Assembly: GCF_024584705.1 (NCBI RefSeq)
Contig: NZ_CP097384.1
Span: 3,472,001-3,536,000, forward strand
Reading direction: 5' to 3'
DNA length: 64,000 nt
Source: Blastopirellula sp. J2-11
GTDB lineage: Bacteria > Planctomycetota > Planctomycetia > Pirellulales > Pirellulaceae
In this document: positions 46,301 through 56,708 of the stretch, piece after piece
Numbering within the stretch: position 1 is the first letter of the stretch
Layout of the letters: each line of letters begins with the position of its first letter
Notes under the pieces: generated by a model
Seen by the model: only the letters and a program-made list of their open reading frames with translations
What the model was told of the DNA's origin: nothing
Database searches by the model: none
Position numbers and translations under genes: made by a program

Positions 46301-47047
46301 GTGGATTGAAACGTTGGGTCGGTTGGCCGGCCCCTATTCGTTGAAATGTCGCTCCCTGCGCGGGAGCGTGGATTGAAACATCGCATGCAGCCTTCGCCGT
46401 AAGTAGGTCTTTTAGTCGCTCCCTGCGCGGGAGCGTGGATTGAAACTCGCTTGCGAAAGCTGACGACGATAAAGCGAAAGGTCGCTCCCTGCGCGGGAGC
46501 GTGGATTGAAACAAGCCCGAACGGCTCGTTCACTTGTTCAAACTTCGCGTCGCTCCCTGCGCGGGAGCGTGGATTGAAACCCTGCCGCAAAGGTTGCTGT
46601 TAATGCCGCCGCGCTGTCGCTCCCTGCGCGGGAGCGTGGATTGAAACCAGTAGATGTTTTCGCCGGGATCGTAGTCGGCATCGTCGCTCCCTGCGCGGGA
46701 GCGTGGATTGAAACGGCAAAGGCCAGTTGATTATTCTCGGCGCGCGTCCGTCGCTCCCTGCGCGGGAGCGTGGATTGAAACTGGCTGGGCACATTCACGG
46801 GACGATCTGCCAAGGTCGCTCCCTGCGCGGGAGCGTGGATTGAAACTGCGAGTCGCTTTCCTGCGGAACTGAACGGCTGGCGTCGCTCCCTGCGCGGGAG
46901 CGTGGATTGAAACTGGATCTTAGACTAAACTTGGTCCTCGTGTAATGAAGTCGCTCCCTGCGCGGGAGCGTGGATTGAAACAGAATGCCCAGCAGCCAGT
47001 AAGAGTAGAAGGTCGGTCGCTCCCTGCGCGGGAGCGTGGATTGAAAC
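43357..47047 (+). CRISPR. Type I-C CRISPR array, 56 repeats, 55 spacers
   Basis: A 32-bp repeat beginning GTCGCTCCCTGCGCGGGAGC and ending GTGGATTGAAAC occurs 56 times, the first at 43357 and the last at 47016. The stem CGCTCCC/GGGAGCG with a TGC loop and the ATTGAAAC end are typical of I-C repeats. Repeat starts are 64-69 bases apart, so spacers are 32-37 nt. By eye every copy is identical, including the last, and no spacer is duplicated. The adjacent cas2-leader order puts the newest spacers at the left. Confidence 0.98.
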
Positions 47048-47102
47048 ACTCAATGGCGTATGCGGAATACGCCAGCTATCGGTCGCGGCGCCTCCGCGCA
47101 GC

Positions 47103-47693
47103 CATACCAATGATCTGCTGGGAGTAATCGCCGAGTTCCGCGCCAACTTCCCCGACGTTCGCCTGGTGATGCGGGAAGTCTTTGAGTCGCTTGGCAACGA
47201 AATGCTCGAAGCGAGAGAAGTCGATCTGGTGATCGGCGACAACAAATGCTGTCGCAATCCTGCAGAGCTGTTGGTGGAACCGATGCACGAGATCGAACCG
47301 ATGGTCATCATGCCGGTCGGTCATCCGTTGGCCGATCGCCGCCGGATCCTACCGAAAGACCTCGCCAAGTATTCGGTGCTCAACCATCGCGATTCGTACG
47401 CTGACGACGAAGGACGTGCGATCCTCACCAAAGCCGGCGTCTTCGATTTTCCGGAACGATGATTCGATTTGATCCTCGCTTCGTCGATTCGCAGCTGCGT
47501 CAAACAAGGGCACGGCATCGGTCTGGTCGGCCGCGTGATTCCTGACGCGGTCGGCGACCCCGAGCTAGTCGAACGCTCGCTGAAACATTGTCTGCCGCCG
47601 ACCGAAATCAACGGCTACCGCAGTCACCGCATTACCGAAGATCCGCTCCTGCGATCCTTTATTAACTTGGTGAAAGCAAAACCAGGCAAGTAA
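47103..47693 (+). pseudogene. LysR-type regulator remnant (effector-binding domain only)
   Basis: Starts about 55 bases after the last repeat and encodes only the C-terminal domain of a LysR/CysB-like regulator: DLLGVIAEFRANFPDVRLVM, EVDLVIGDNKCC, IMPVGHPLADRRRILPKDLA, YSVLNHRDSYADD. It is interrupted by an in-frame TGA at 47460-47462, and homology continues in the same frame (FDLILASSIRSCVKQGHGIG, LVGRVIPDAV) to the stop at 47691. The DNA-binding half is missing on the array side and not found elsewhere in the window. It is therefore both truncated and stopped, and not functional. Confidence 0.85.
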
Positions 47694-47823
47694 CTTGAGC
47701 GCGTTTTGAAGCTGCAACTAGCGTGGCGCCTGACCCATGCGGCGAAACAGTCCCAAGGTCAGAGTAATGCTCTCAACGCATATTGCCAGCGGATTTGAGC
47801 TTGAACAAGATTCGCCGCCGTAT

Positions 47824-48483
47824 TTACTCAGGTAATTCCTTAATTCGCAAATTTCGGATCGCGACCTTGGCGCCGTGCCCAAGGAAGCCAATGTGCCCGA
47901 TCGAACGTTGCAGACCAGGGTGCTCCTTCCCATCGAGAGTTGGATTCTTACGGATTCCTTCCAGATTTGCGCTAAGTATCTCGGCGCCATTCAGCACTAC
48001 CTTCACGGTATCGCCATCGAAAGTTACTTCCTGCTGGTTCCATTCTCCCAGCGGCTTCTGGAAACCACGCTTGGCAGGAGCCAGGCCATAGAGGGATCCA
48101 TGGTATTGATATGGCTGTAGGTTTTCGTAAATCTTTGCCGAATCGTCCAGGATCTGAAGTTCGTAGCCGTCATAGGCCGGGTTGCCTGTTATAGGAGTCC
48201 GGATCCCCAGGCCGTTGTTAGCCCCTGGAGGAAGCTTGAATTCAAAGCGAAGAACAAAGTTGGCGTATTCTTTTTCCGTGTAAATGCTGCCGCCGCCAGA
48301 TACCGGATCGCAGACGATACAGCCTTCCTCTATAGCATATCCCTTGGTATGTCCAATCCAACCATCGAAGTTTTGGCCATTAAAAATGGTGACAAAGCCT
48401 TCATCGATCTCAGTTGCGGAAACAAAAGCAATTGGGACGACGAATATTAGCCAAGGCAGAACGAAGACAAATGGGGTTCTCAT
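47824..48483 (-). CDS. Secreted DUF1080 protein
   Basis: 219 residues from the ATG at 48483 (MRTPFVFVLPWLIFVVPIAF, a signal peptide ending near VSATE); the open frame extends further upstream without a signal. Domain signs: FVTIFNGQNFDGWIGHTKGY, EEGCIVCDPVSGGGSIYTEK, NFVLRFEFKLPPGANNGLGI, YDGYELQILDDSAKIY, HGSLYGLAP, EWNQQEVTFDGDTVKVVLNG. Same fold as the protein at 24247-25008 but clearly diverged. It follows the Gfo/Idh/MocA gene at 48592-49944, a pairing seen often in planctomycetes and consistent with sequential oxidation and cleavage of glycosides. Confidence 0.86.
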   Translation of the reverse strand: MRTPFVFVLPWLIFVVPIAFVSATEIDEGFVTIFNGQNFDGWIGHTKGYAIEEGCIVCDPVSGGGSIYTEKEYANFVLRFEFKLPPGANNGLGIRTPITGNPAYDGYELQILDDSAKIYENLQPYQYHGSLYGLAPAKRGFQKPLGEWNQQEVTFDGDTVKVVLNGAEILSANLEGIRKNPTLDGKEHPGLQRSIGHIGFLGHGAKVAIRNLRIKELPE

Positions 48484-48591
48484 CGATGTTTTCCTCGATA
48501 GGTTTGACATACAGGAGTGGGGCTGAACTGGGATAGGGTCGTCGCAACGATTCAATTCCGCAGATTTCAACCAGCAGATTTTCATTCGCGA

Positions 48592-49944
48592 TTAACCCAG
48601 ATCAGCCCAACCTTCGCGGTACTTCGGCTTGATGATATCTGCAACTTCGGGGGCATTCTTCGCGACCAGATTTTTGGCGTCCCACTGAATTATTTTTCCC
48701 TTACCTGATTCGCCGGTCGTCCAGACGGACAGGTTACCCAGCAAAATGGTTTCCGTTAATGGACCAGCGTAGTTCGGGAAATTCGACATCGGCTCAGGAC
48801 CTCCTTTGATCCCATTGACGAATTCCTTAAAGTGCCCCGGCGAACGTGGAATTGTTTCTTTCGGACCTTTGTAATCCCTATATTTCTCTTCAGGCAGCAG
48901 ATGGAACTTTGAACCGTCGTTGCCTGGCGAATAGATCTTTCCTGCGTCGCCGATCAGAAGACTGCCAGTGACGGAAAGCGCCCCGTCTTCCAGCGGAAGA
49001 TCTTGGGTCAGCGCGGGTGAAGGCAGTTGGCCGCCGTCATACCAGTAGACAGTACATGCCGCACGACCATTCAACTCGGGGAACTCGAATTTGATGACCG
49101 ACCACTTCGGATAGGTTTGCCCGTTGTGGCCAGACGAATCAGCGACCACTGAAATCGGATCGCGCAGGTTCAACGCCATAAAGGGCATATTGAACGTATG
49201 GCACGCCATGTCACCGAGGGCTCCGGTGCCAAAATCCCACCAACCTCGCCACATGGCGGGGTGATAAGCATCTGCGTATTCGCGGAATGGAGCCGGACCG
49301 ATGAACATTTCCCAATCAATATGATCGGGAACCGGCTGCGGCTTAGGCATTCCGATGCCTTGCGGCCAGATTGGTCGGTTCGTCCAAACATGAATTTCAT
49401 TCACCGTGCCGATACCGCCGGCTTGAATTATCTCTGCGGCTCGGCGCAAGCCATGTTGGGCTGTGCCTTGGTTGCCCATCTGGGTAACCACTTTATTTTC
49501 CTTTGCGATTTCGCCCAGACGACGCGCCTCCCAAATGCTGTGGGTCAGCGGCTTCTGCGTGAAGCAGTGTTTGCCCATCTTCATCGCCATGGCAGAAGCG
49601 GCGGCATGCGTATGATCTGGAGTGCTGACGGTTACTGCGTCAACCTTATCGCCCATTTCGGTAAGCATCTCGCGATAGTCCGTGTACGTCTTGGCGTCCG
49701 GATAGAAGCTTTTGCCTTTTTCAAGCTGACTCTTGTCGATGTCGACAATAGCGACCATGTTGCCTGCACGCCCCGCATCGGTCGAGTCGCTAGAGCCCTT
49801 ACCGCCGATCCCGATGCTAGCGAAATTAATCTGTTCGTTGGGTGAGTTCGATTCCTGAGCTTGCACGCCGGCAGCGGCCCAAAAGCCTGCGCTGGCGGCA
49901 GTTGACAGCTTGATGAAGTGGCGACGGTCTTGGTGAGAATTCAT
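48592..49944 (-). CDS. Tat-exported Gfo/Idh/MocA oxidoreductase
   Basis: 450 residues from the ATG at 49944 with AGGA about 10 bases upstream; 11 unrelated codons lie before it in frame. The Tat signal is QDRRHFIKLSTAASAGFWAA. Rossmann features are INFASIGIGGKGSSDSTDAG, VAIVDID and VDAVTVSTPDHTHAAASAMA, with QKPLTHSIWEARR replacing the usual EKP. The C-terminal part (DHIDWEMFIGPAPFREYADA, WWDFGTGALGDMACHTFNMP) places it with the paralogue at 27062-28387. It is probably periplasmic and acts on sugar derivatives. The Gln for Glu change in the EKP motif is a notable departure. Confidence 0.88.
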   Translation of the reverse strand: MNSHQDRRHFIKLSTAASAGFWAAAGVQAQESNSPNEQINFASIGIGGKGSSDSTDAGRAGNMVAIVDIDKSQLEKGKSFYPDAKTYTDYREMLTEMGDKVDAVTVSTPDHTHAAASAMAMKMGKHCFTQKPLTHSIWEARRLGEIAKENKVVTQMGNQGTAQHGLRRAAEIIQAGGIGTVNEIHVWTNRPIWPQGIGMPKPQPVPDHIDWEMFIGPAPFREYADAYHPAMWRGWWDFGTGALGDMACHTFNMPFMALNLRDPISVVADSSGHNGQTYPKWSVIKFEFPELNGRAACTVYWYDGGQLPSPALTQDLPLEDGALSVTGSLLIGDAGKIYSPGNDGSKFHLLPEEKYRDYKGPKETIPRSPGHFKEFVNGIKGGPEPMSNFPNYAGPLTETILLGNLSVWTTGESGKGKIIQWDAKNLVAKNAPEVADIIKPKYREGWADLG

Positions 49945-50069
49945 ATTTCTGTCCTGGTCAAAAAAGTCGTATGTCATTTCAATAAGAGCGTAAACTATTC
50001 AATTAATGCGTATCGGGCGTGAATATAGGTAGGCGTGCTTGGAATGGCCAAAGAACGAAGTCAAAAACT

Positions 50070-51536
50070 TTAGCGTTCTCCAGCTGTCACCATAGGGAAG
50101 CGATCCGTACGGAATGGGGAGGCAGGCAGGCCTTCTAGATTGAAAAGATTAGGCGTAGCATCATCTCGCCACGCAAAACGTGCCGCCACAGGATTCGCCA
50201 CTTGAGTACTGCGCACAACGACGGTGTCGCCTTCTATCGTTGCTTTAGCTTCGACAAATTTTTTGTCACTAGCGGCAATGGTGAAGTGCGTAAGCGATTC
50301 GTCGTTGCGAGCGACCAAACCGCTTCCTATGTGAGAGAATCGAATGCGAATCGAATCCTCTTCAACCGTGTAGCCTGCGTAAAGTGGGCCGCTATGGACG
50401 ATCTCTTTTTTTCCATAGGCTTGCGCCAAAGCCCATAGAGCAAGCCGCTGGCCGACATCCTGTTTGTTCCTGGGATGAATGTCGCGTATGTCGCCGATGT
50501 CCGTGGTTACCGCCATGCCTGTATTGGGCAATTGGAGCGTTAGCCGTTGGGCTTCCCGTAATTCGGCGCATGCCTCTGGGTCACGCGGGCCGTAACGAAA
50601 CGGAGCTAATTGCACAAACAGAAAGGGGAAGTCGCGCTGCCCCCACTGCTCTCGCCAATCGGTAATCAAAGTGGGAAACAATTGGTGATATTGAGCAGCT
50701 CGAGTAGTATTTGCTTCCCCCTGATACCAGATTACTCCTGCGATTGGATATGGGATAAGCGGGTAAATCATTGCGTTGTAGAGAACGGCAGCTTGATTTG
50801 GCGAATTAGGCTGAAAGACGGCGGAACGCTCAAGGATCGGAGCGAATTCTTCTTTGTCATGCAATGCTTGACGACGAATCCAGGCCTCGCAATCCGAACC
50901 TCCCCAACTGGCGATTATTAATCCAATTGGAATATGGAGTTCTTTATGCAACCGACGGCCAAAAAAGTAAGCGACCGCAGAAAAATCGGCGACCGTATCC
51001 GGAGTACAGACCGACCATGATCCTCCGCAATCCGTTTGAGGCGTGGCGCTGATTTTAGGAGCAACTTGAAACAATCGAATTTGAGGGATATCCGCCGAGG
51101 CAATTTCGCTGTCCGCATTATTTACAAACTTAACGGGAAACTCCATGTTGGACTGGCCGACCGCAATCCATACCTCTCCAATCCATACGTCTTGAAACTC
51201 TTTCGTGTTGGTTCCTTGGCATCTCAAGACATAGGGGCCGCCTGCGGAAAGCTTATTCAATTGTACGGACCAAACGCCAGTCGATTCGGTTAACGCTTTC
51301 TGGCGGCGAGTGACTCTTCCCGTACTATCTAAAATGGAAACGGTCACCCATTCCTGAGGATCAGACCAACCCCAAACGGGGATAGTCTTTCCTTTCTGTA
51401 GCACCATGTGATTGGAGAAGACAGCTGGCAAACGGATGTCGGCCAGACAATGAGAATTACCCATCAGGTGAACCAGCATGCCGACCGTGGTCGCCAGCGT
51501 GATTCGCCAAATATTATTACTATGTTGAAAATTCAT
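50070..51536 (-). CDS. Sialate O-acetylesterase-like SGNH esterase
   Basis: 488 residues with an N-terminal hydrophobic segment suggesting export (LATTVGMLVHLMGNSHCLAD). A first beta domain (IRLPAVFSNHMVLQKGKTIP, VWGWSDPQEWVTVSILDSTG) precedes the SASA catalytic domain: nucleophile Ser in VAVGQSNMEFPV-like AVGQSNMEF, oxyanion-type IIASWGGSDCEAWI, and VIWYQGEANTTRAAQYHQLF. A C-terminal beta domain follows. Members remove O-acetyl groups from sialic acids or from xylan and other polysaccharides. In this cluster a polysaccharide or glycan side-chain esterase is likely. Confidence 0.87.
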   Translation of the reverse strand: MNFQHSNNIWRITLATTVGMLVHLMGNSHCLADIRLPAVFSNHMVLQKGKTIPVWGWSDPQEWVTVSILDSTGRVTRRQKALTESTGVWSVQLNKLSAGGPYVLRCQGTNTKEFQDVWIGEVWIAVGQSNMEFPVKFVNNADSEIASADIPQIRLFQVAPKISATPQTDCGGSWSVCTPDTVADFSAVAYFFGRRLHKELHIPIGLIIASWGGSDCEAWIRRQALHDKEEFAPILERSAVFQPNSPNQAAVLYNAMIYPLIPYPIAGVIWYQGEANTTRAAQYHQLFPTLITDWREQWGQRDFPFLFVQLAPFRYGPRDPEACAELREAQRLTLQLPNTGMAVTTDIGDIRDIHPRNKQDVGQRLALWALAQAYGKKEIVHSGPLYAGYTVEEDSIRIRFSHIGSGLVARNDESLTHFTIAASDKKFVEAKATIEGDTVVVRSTQVANPVAARFAWRDDATPNLFNLEGLPASPFRTDRFPMVTAGER

Positions 51537-51595
51537 TGAAGGATCTTACGAGGATATAACTCGATACGGCTAGGCATGAAAGGCTGGCGATCCAC

Positions 51596-53062
51596 TTACC
51601 TCAAGAGCGCTTTAACAGGGTGTTGCGCTTCGACGCCTGTAAGCTTCATATCAAGCCCTTGAAACTTGTAAGACAGGCGACTATGGTCGACTCCCAAGCA
51701 ATGCATGATGGTGGCGTTTAGCTCGTGAACAGAGACAGGGTTTTCGATTACATCGTAGCTGTAGTCATCCGTTTTTCCATATTCGACGCCTGGCTTGATT
51801 CCGCCTCCAGCCAACCACATTGAGAAGCAGCGTGGATGGTGATCTCGGCCATAGTTTGTTTTGGTCAATTGCCCTTGACTATAGATCGTCCTGCCAAATT
51901 CTCCTCCCCAAATCACAAGGGTATCGTCAAGCATGCCGCGCTGTTTTAAATCTTGAATCAAGGCATAGCATGCTTGGTCAACGTCTCGGCACTGATTGGG
52001 CAGGTCCGTAGCTATTTCGGCATGCTGATCCCAGCCGCGATGGAAAATCTGGGTGAAACGAACGCCTCGCTCGGCCAATCGTCGGGCCTGTAAGCAACTC
52101 GCGGCGAACGACCCGGGAGTATGAACCTCGGGGCCATACATATCGAGAACATGTTTAGGCTCATCTGCAGTATTAACAAGTTCAGGCACTGCGCTTTGCA
52201 TTCGAAACGCCATCTCATATTGAGCGATGCGGGCCTGAGTTTCTGGATCTCCAAATCGATCAAATTCTCGGTGATTCATCTCCGAAAGAGTATCCAGCAT
52301 CTTCCTGCGCATGTTCTCGCTCACCCCCGGCGGATTGGCCAAAAACAGGACGGGATCTCCCGTGTTGCGCAGCAAAACGCCTTGATGCCTTGACGGCAGA
52401 AATCCGGAACCCCAAAGTCGATTGAACAGTCCCTGGGCAACCTTGCGGCCAGTCCACGAAGCCGTTAATACGACAAACGCAGGCAGATTCTGATTTTCGG
52501 TACCCAACCCGTAACTTAGCCATGATCCTAGGCTCGCACGTCCGGGCAACTGATTTCCGGTGCAAAAGAAAGTGATTGCGGGATCGTGATTAATCGCCTC
52601 GGTTTGCACAGAACGAACGATCGCCAAATCATCAACCATCTTCGCCGTATGCGGAAGAATGTCGCTAATCCAAACGCCATTTTTTCCATGTTGTGAGAAC
52701 TTAAACATACTTGGTGCGACCGGAAGTCGATCCTGCCCCGAAGTCATTGTCGTTAGTCTCTGCCCCTTGCGTATGGAATCGGGCAAATCCTTATCGAAAT
52801 ACTTTTCCGGATTCTTGGCCATGTCGGGCTTGTAGTCGAAAGTATCCATTTGAGATGGACCGCCAGCCATGAACAAATAGATCGCCCGTTTCGCTTTGGG
52901 GGCAAAATGCGGAAGATCTGACAATCCGCCGGTCGTCGCAGTTGCGCCGTTTGCGGCGCCCGGGAGCATCGACGCTAACGCTGCGGCCCCAATGCCAGAT
53001 GCGCCGCTTTGAAAAAAATGCCTTCGTGTAATAAGGCTGGCATAGTCTTGTACTGGATTCAT
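51596..53062 (-). CDS. DUF1501 secreted protein (sulfatase-like fold)
   Basis: 488 residues with a twin-arginine signal ([20 protein letters not shown]). DUF1501 motifs: [135 protein letters not shown]. In planctomycetes it almost always sits beside a PSCyt1/DUF1549/DUF1553 gene, as here with a 31-base gap. Biochemical function is not established; the fold resembles alkaline phosphatase/sulfatase enzymes. Confidence 0.92.
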   Translation of the reverse strand: MNPVQDYASLITRRHFFQSGASGIGAAALASMLPGAANGATATTGGLSDLPHFAPKAKRAIYLFMAGGPSQMDTFDYKPDMAKNPEKYFDKDLPDSIRKGQRLTTMTSGQDRLPVAPSMFKFSQHGKNGVWISDILPHTAKMVDDLAIVRSVQTEAINHDPAITFFCTGNQLPGRASLGSWLSYGLGTENQNLPAFVVLTASWTGRKVAQGLFNRLWGSGFLPSRHQGVLLRNTGDPVLFLANPPGVSENMRRKMLDTLSEMNHREFDRFGDPETQARIAQYEMAFRMQSAVPELVNTADEPKHVLDMYGPEVHTPGSFAASCLQARRLAERGVRFTQIFHRGWDQHAEIATDLPNQCRDVDQACYALIQDLKQRGMLDDTLVIWGGEFGRTIYSQGQLTKTNYGRDHHPRCFSMWLAGGGIKPGVEYGKTDDYSYDVIENPVSVHELNATIMHCLGVDHSRLSYKFQGLDMKLTGVEAQHPVKALLR

Positions 53063-53093
53063 GATTGTGTCTCCTACGTTCGCATTCTGATTA

Positions 53094-56000
53094 CTAATTC
53101 TTCGTTATCACTTCATCCAGATTCAAGATGGTATTGGCAATCAAGGTCCATGCGGCAAGTTCACTCGGATTGCTTGTACTAACAGGAGGAGTCTCTCCAA
53201 CCGCAATGAGTTTATTCGCCGCTTCAACGTCCTCTTGAAAACTTTCCTGATTTGATTGATACGCTTCCTTTAAAAGACGCAGGTCTTCGTCGTCAGGCAA
53301 ACGAGCGGTTGCAAGGCGAAAAGCGAACTTGAGTCGATCTTCAACGGAATCGCCTCCTTCATGCAGAATTCGCTCGGCAAAGGCCCGCGCAGCTTCCACG
53401 TATTGAGGATCATTCATCAGCAAGAGAGCTTGAAGAGGAGTGTTGGTGCGTTCGCGGCGCACGGTGCATGACTCCCGTGAAGGTCCATCAAGCGTACTAA
53501 TTTGAGGAGGCGGAGCCGTCCGTTTGATAAAAGTGTAAAGCGTCCGCCGATAAATTTTGTCAGCCCCTTCGTCTTTACTAAATCGCACGGTGTTTGACGA
53601 ACCATAGCCGACAGCCAACCATAATCCGTCTGGCTGCGGCGGTTTGACGCTTGCTCCCCCCATTTTGTAGACGAGCAATCCGCTGATGGCCAGCGCCTGG
53701 TCTCGTATCGGCTCCGCATCAAGACGAAATCGTGGTCCGCGAGCCAACAAGCGATTATTCGGATCTCGTTGCATCGCCTCCTTCGTCGCTCGCGATGACT
53801 GACGATAGGCCGAAGACAATACCATGCGACGCAAGCTACGCTTAATATCCCAGCCATCTTCGATAAATTGCACCGCTAACCAGTCAAGAAGCTCCGGATG
53901 GCTTGGCATTTCTCCTTGAGAGCCGAAGTCTTCCGATGTTTTGACGATGCCTGTACCGAAAAGCTGTTGCCACAACCGGTTAACAAAGACACGTGAAGTC
54001 AGGGGATGCTGAGAGGCAGTCAGCCATTTGGCAAGACCTAGCCGATCTAGCGACAACTCATCGGTCATCGGCGGTAAGAACTTGGGCGTACTTCGCTCCA
54101 CCATCTCACCTCGATTGGCGTACTCACCTCGTTTAAGGACATAGGCGGGCCGATGTTCATCTCGCTCACGATAGATGAGCGTGGTGGGTGCGTTTTGCCG
54201 GACTTCTTCAATACGTTTTTCGGCTTTGGCCAAGCGATCGAAGAGGTGGGAAAAGGCTTTCCGAGTTCCAGTATAAACATGCTTCAGGAAGTGCCGTTTT
54301 AATTGCCCTTGTTCCTCTATTGAGCGTTTCGTCTGGTCCGTTTGAATTATCGCCAAAATATCTTGGGGCAAGTCAGGCTGGTCGGTCGCCAGCACGTCGC
54401 GCTGCCAGATCAGCAGCGACTCGTATTCCGTTTGCTGCGGCTTCTTGGTAATGACGCCGGCCGAATCCCAATAGATCGTTCCATCGAATTGAGTAAACGA
54501 CCAGCCATGAACCTTAGCGCCAGGAGTCAGAGCCACTTGTTGGATAGGGATTTCAAGCTTCACCCAAGTCCCTGCTTCAGGCAGCGCGCCCATGTATTGT
54601 CGACTAGGCGTTTTATCTTTTCCCCAAGTTATATGGTCTTCTCCCCAATATGCGCGATGCTCCCAGCTACCGTCATACCATTCCAGCATGATTTGCTTGG
54701 GTGGATTCTCCGGATCGATATAAACGTGAGCGAAGAGAACATCTCCGGCAGTAACTTCGAGAGGCGGGGAAGCCTCTATGAAGTAATGCTGGCTTAAGCC
54801 TTCAGCCGATCGGTAAAAGGCTTTGTCGCCGCCGAAAACAGGTTCAGGAGCGGAAACATAATTCCAGCCTCCTCCCGTTTTCGCGCCAATGGGAACGGCG
54901 TCCTCGATCCAAACAATTTCTGTCGGTTCGTAGGGGGCCACATCGCTAGGGGCGATGGGGTCTTGATAATCGATTGTTTCAATTTGTGCAGCGATCTCTG
55001 AAGTCACTGTCGCAATCTCTTGATTCAATTCGTCAATCTGCACCTTTTCTTCCGAGGTAAGAACTCTCAACATAGGGGCGGAATCTTTTTTGCCGTCGTC
55101 AATTGAAGGCCCATCCAGATTGTTAAAAAATGCAAATAGGGAATAGAACTCTTTCGATGTAATTGGGTCGTATTTATGATCGTGACATCGAGCACATTCC
55201 AATGTTAATCCCATGAAAATAGTGCCTGTGGTCGTAACGCGATCGACTACATTTCTCACGAGAATTTCTTCTTCGATCGATCCCCCTTCCCCGGTTGTCA
55301 AATTACATCGATTGAATCCTGATGCGATTTTTTGCTCGATCGTAGCGTCCGGCAATAGATCGCCCGCCAACTGCTCAGTAAGAAACTGGTCGTAAGGCAT
55401 ATTCGTATTGAAAGCGGATACAACCCAGTCTCGATAGGGCCACATTTCTCGATAGTTATCGAGGTGTAACCCATGCGTATCGCCGTAGCGAACAGCGTCG
55501 AGCCAATAACGAGCCAAGTGTTCGCCGTATCGAGGCGATTCCAGCAAGCGATCAACGACCCGTTCATAGGCGTCGATACGATCGTCTGCTAAAAATGCGC
55601 TTACATCCGCCGTTGTTGGGGGGAGACCGGTGAGATCAAGGGTCACCCGCCGAATGAGCTTCGCCTTGTCTGCCTCAGGCGAGAAGGTTAAACCTTCCTT
55701 TTCTAGTCGCGACAGTATAAAAGAGTCGATTTCATTTCTCACCTTGTCTACCTGCCGCACCGGAGGCGCTGTTGGCCTGGCGGGGGAAGTGAACGCCCAG
55801 TGCCCTTCCCATTTTGCCCCTTGTTCGATCCAGCGGGTAAGTAGATCGACCTCTTCCTGCTTGAGGGCGTCATGCCCATCCGGCGGCATCCGCAAACTGG
55901 GATCTTCTGAGTTGATTCGCGCGATGATTTCGCTTGTCATGGGAGAACCAGGAACAATCGCCGTCGCTCCAGAGTCGCATTTGCTTAATGCATCTTTCTC

Positions 56001-56180
56001 GATATCAAGCCGTAAACCAACTTGGCGAGATTCCTCGTCAGGTCCATGGCAGGAAAAACATTTGTCCGAAAGAATTGGACGCACATCACGGCTGAACTGC
56101 ACCTCTTCCGCATGGATTGGCTGCACGAAGAACTGGAGAACAAGCATGGTGAGTACGGGCAGGAAGTTTAATCGCTTCAT
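53094..56180 (-). CDS. PSCyt1-DUF1549-DUF1553 secreted cytochrome-type protein
   Basis: 1028 residues with a signal peptide ([20 protein letters not shown]). Residues about 30-130 form the planctomycete cytochrome c domain with a single heme motif CFSCHG ([20 protein letters not shown]) and the distal MPP motif ([10 protein letters not shown]). DUF1549 follows ([53 protein letters not shown]). A carbohydrate-binding-like beta insert precedes C-terminal DUF1553 ([60 protein letters not shown]). Exported with the DUF1501 partner. It is probably a periplasmic redox protein for sugar oxidation. Confidence 0.92.
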   Translation of the reverse strand: MKRLNFLPVLTMLVLQFFVQPIHAEEVQFSRDVRPILSDKCFSCHGPDEESRQVGLRLDIEKDALSKCDSGATAIVPGSPMTSEIIARINSEDPSLRMPPDGHDALKQEEVDLLTRWIEQGAKWEGHWAFTSPARPTAPPVRQVDKVRNEIDSFILSRLEKEGLTFSPEADKAKLIRRVTLDLTGLPPTTADVSAFLADDRIDAYERVVDRLLESPRYGEHLARYWLDAVRYGDTHGLHLDNYREMWPYRDWVVSAFNTNMPYDQFLTEQLAGDLLPDATIEQKIASGFNRCNLTTGEGGSIEEEILVRNVVDRVTTTGTIFMGLTLECARCHDHKYDPITSKEFYSLFAFFNNLDGPSIDDGKKDSAPMLRVLTSEEKVQIDELNQEIATVTSEIAAQIETIDYQDPIAPSDVAPYEPTEIVWIEDAVPIGAKTGGGWNYVSAPEPVFGGDKAFYRSAEGLSQHYFIEASPPLEVTAGDVLFAHVYIDPENPPKQIMLEWYDGSWEHRAYWGEDHITWGKDKTPSRQYMGALPEAGTWVKLEIPIQQVALTPGAKVHGWSFTQFDGTIYWDSAGVITKKPQQTEYESLLIWQRDVLATDQPDLPQDILAIIQTDQTKRSIEEQGQLKRHFLKHVYTGTRKAFSHLFDRLAKAEKRIEEVRQNAPTTLIYRERDEHRPAYVLKRGEYANRGEMVERSTPKFLPPMTDELSLDRLGLAKWLTASQHPLTSRVFVNRLWQQLFGTGIVKTSEDFGSQGEMPSHPELLDWLAVQFIEDGWDIKRSLRRMVLSSAYRQSSRATKEAMQRDPNNRLLARGPRFRLDAEPIRDQALAISGLLVYKMGGASVKPPQPDGLWLAVGYGSSNTVRFSKDEGADKIYRRTLYTFIKRTAPPPQISTLDGPSRESCTVRRERTNTPLQALLLMNDPQYVEAARAFAERILHEGGDSVEDRLKFAFRLATARLPDDEDLRLLKEAYQSNQESFQEDVEAANKLIAVGETPPVSTSNPSELAAWTLIANTILNLDEVITKN

Positions 56181-56708
56181 GTTTGCTTGGAATCCAAAGA
56201 TGGGTCACTTAATAGCTTTGTAGGCGTGAAGTAAAGGGATGCAATATATTCAACTTTAGAGAGACTGCGATTGAGTGTCACTGAGAATATGTCGCAATCG
56301 GATGTTGAATATGTGTTAACAATAACGCCGATTGCGGCCCACGGCTGGCGCACACTTTGGGTATTTTCGCACAGCGATGATATTGGCTTTCCAATTTTCC
56401 ATCACGCGCTGCAAGAAGAGCCGCAGTCTCGACAAGTCAACCAAGATGAAATCGTTTCGATTCTCGACCATTTCACGTAGCTTGATGATCCGCATCGCCA
56501 TATCAATCGCAAGCATTTATTGGGCGATCTGCTCAGGATGAGCAACGTGAGCGTCAATCTGCTGCTCTTCGAGGTTAAGCTGCACCTGATCCACCGACCA
56601 CGGTGAGGACCGATCGAGAATGGCCTAATAGATTTCTTTGTCTCGCACGAGGTTACTCCTTCGCGGAGAATTCTGCCCAACCCCAGAAGAAGCCGAATCG
56701 GCTAATAT
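56181..56708. other. Intergenic region with a likely transposase fragment
   Basis: 528 bases between two minus-strand genes. Apart from the decayed frame listed separately at 56515-56640, nothing convincing is seen. The promoter for the DUF1549/DUF1501 genes should lie close to 56181. Confidence 0.5.
56515..56640 (-). pseudogene. Possible ISL3-type transposase N-terminal remnant
   Basis: On the minus strand the frame reads KEIY, stop, AILDRSSPWSVDQVQLNLEE, QQIDAHVAHPEQIAQ, stop. The PWxVxxVxLxLEExxIDxxVxHP pattern resembles the beginning of ISL3-family transposases. Stops at both ends and the absence of the zinc finger and catalytic part show it is only a fragment. Resemblance is short, so the call is tentative. 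Confidence 0.35.

Noticed and set aside
43549-46813. Many open frames in the array with repeated AGAWIET, LPARERGLK or FNPRSRAGSD strings
   Set aside because: They are translations of the CRISPR repeat in the various frames and are not proteins.
35422-47047. A CRISPR-associated transposon or other unusual CRISPR accessory system
   Set aside because: No Tn7-like genes, and cas3, cas1 and cas2 are present and canonical; this is an ordinary type I-C layout apart from cas4.
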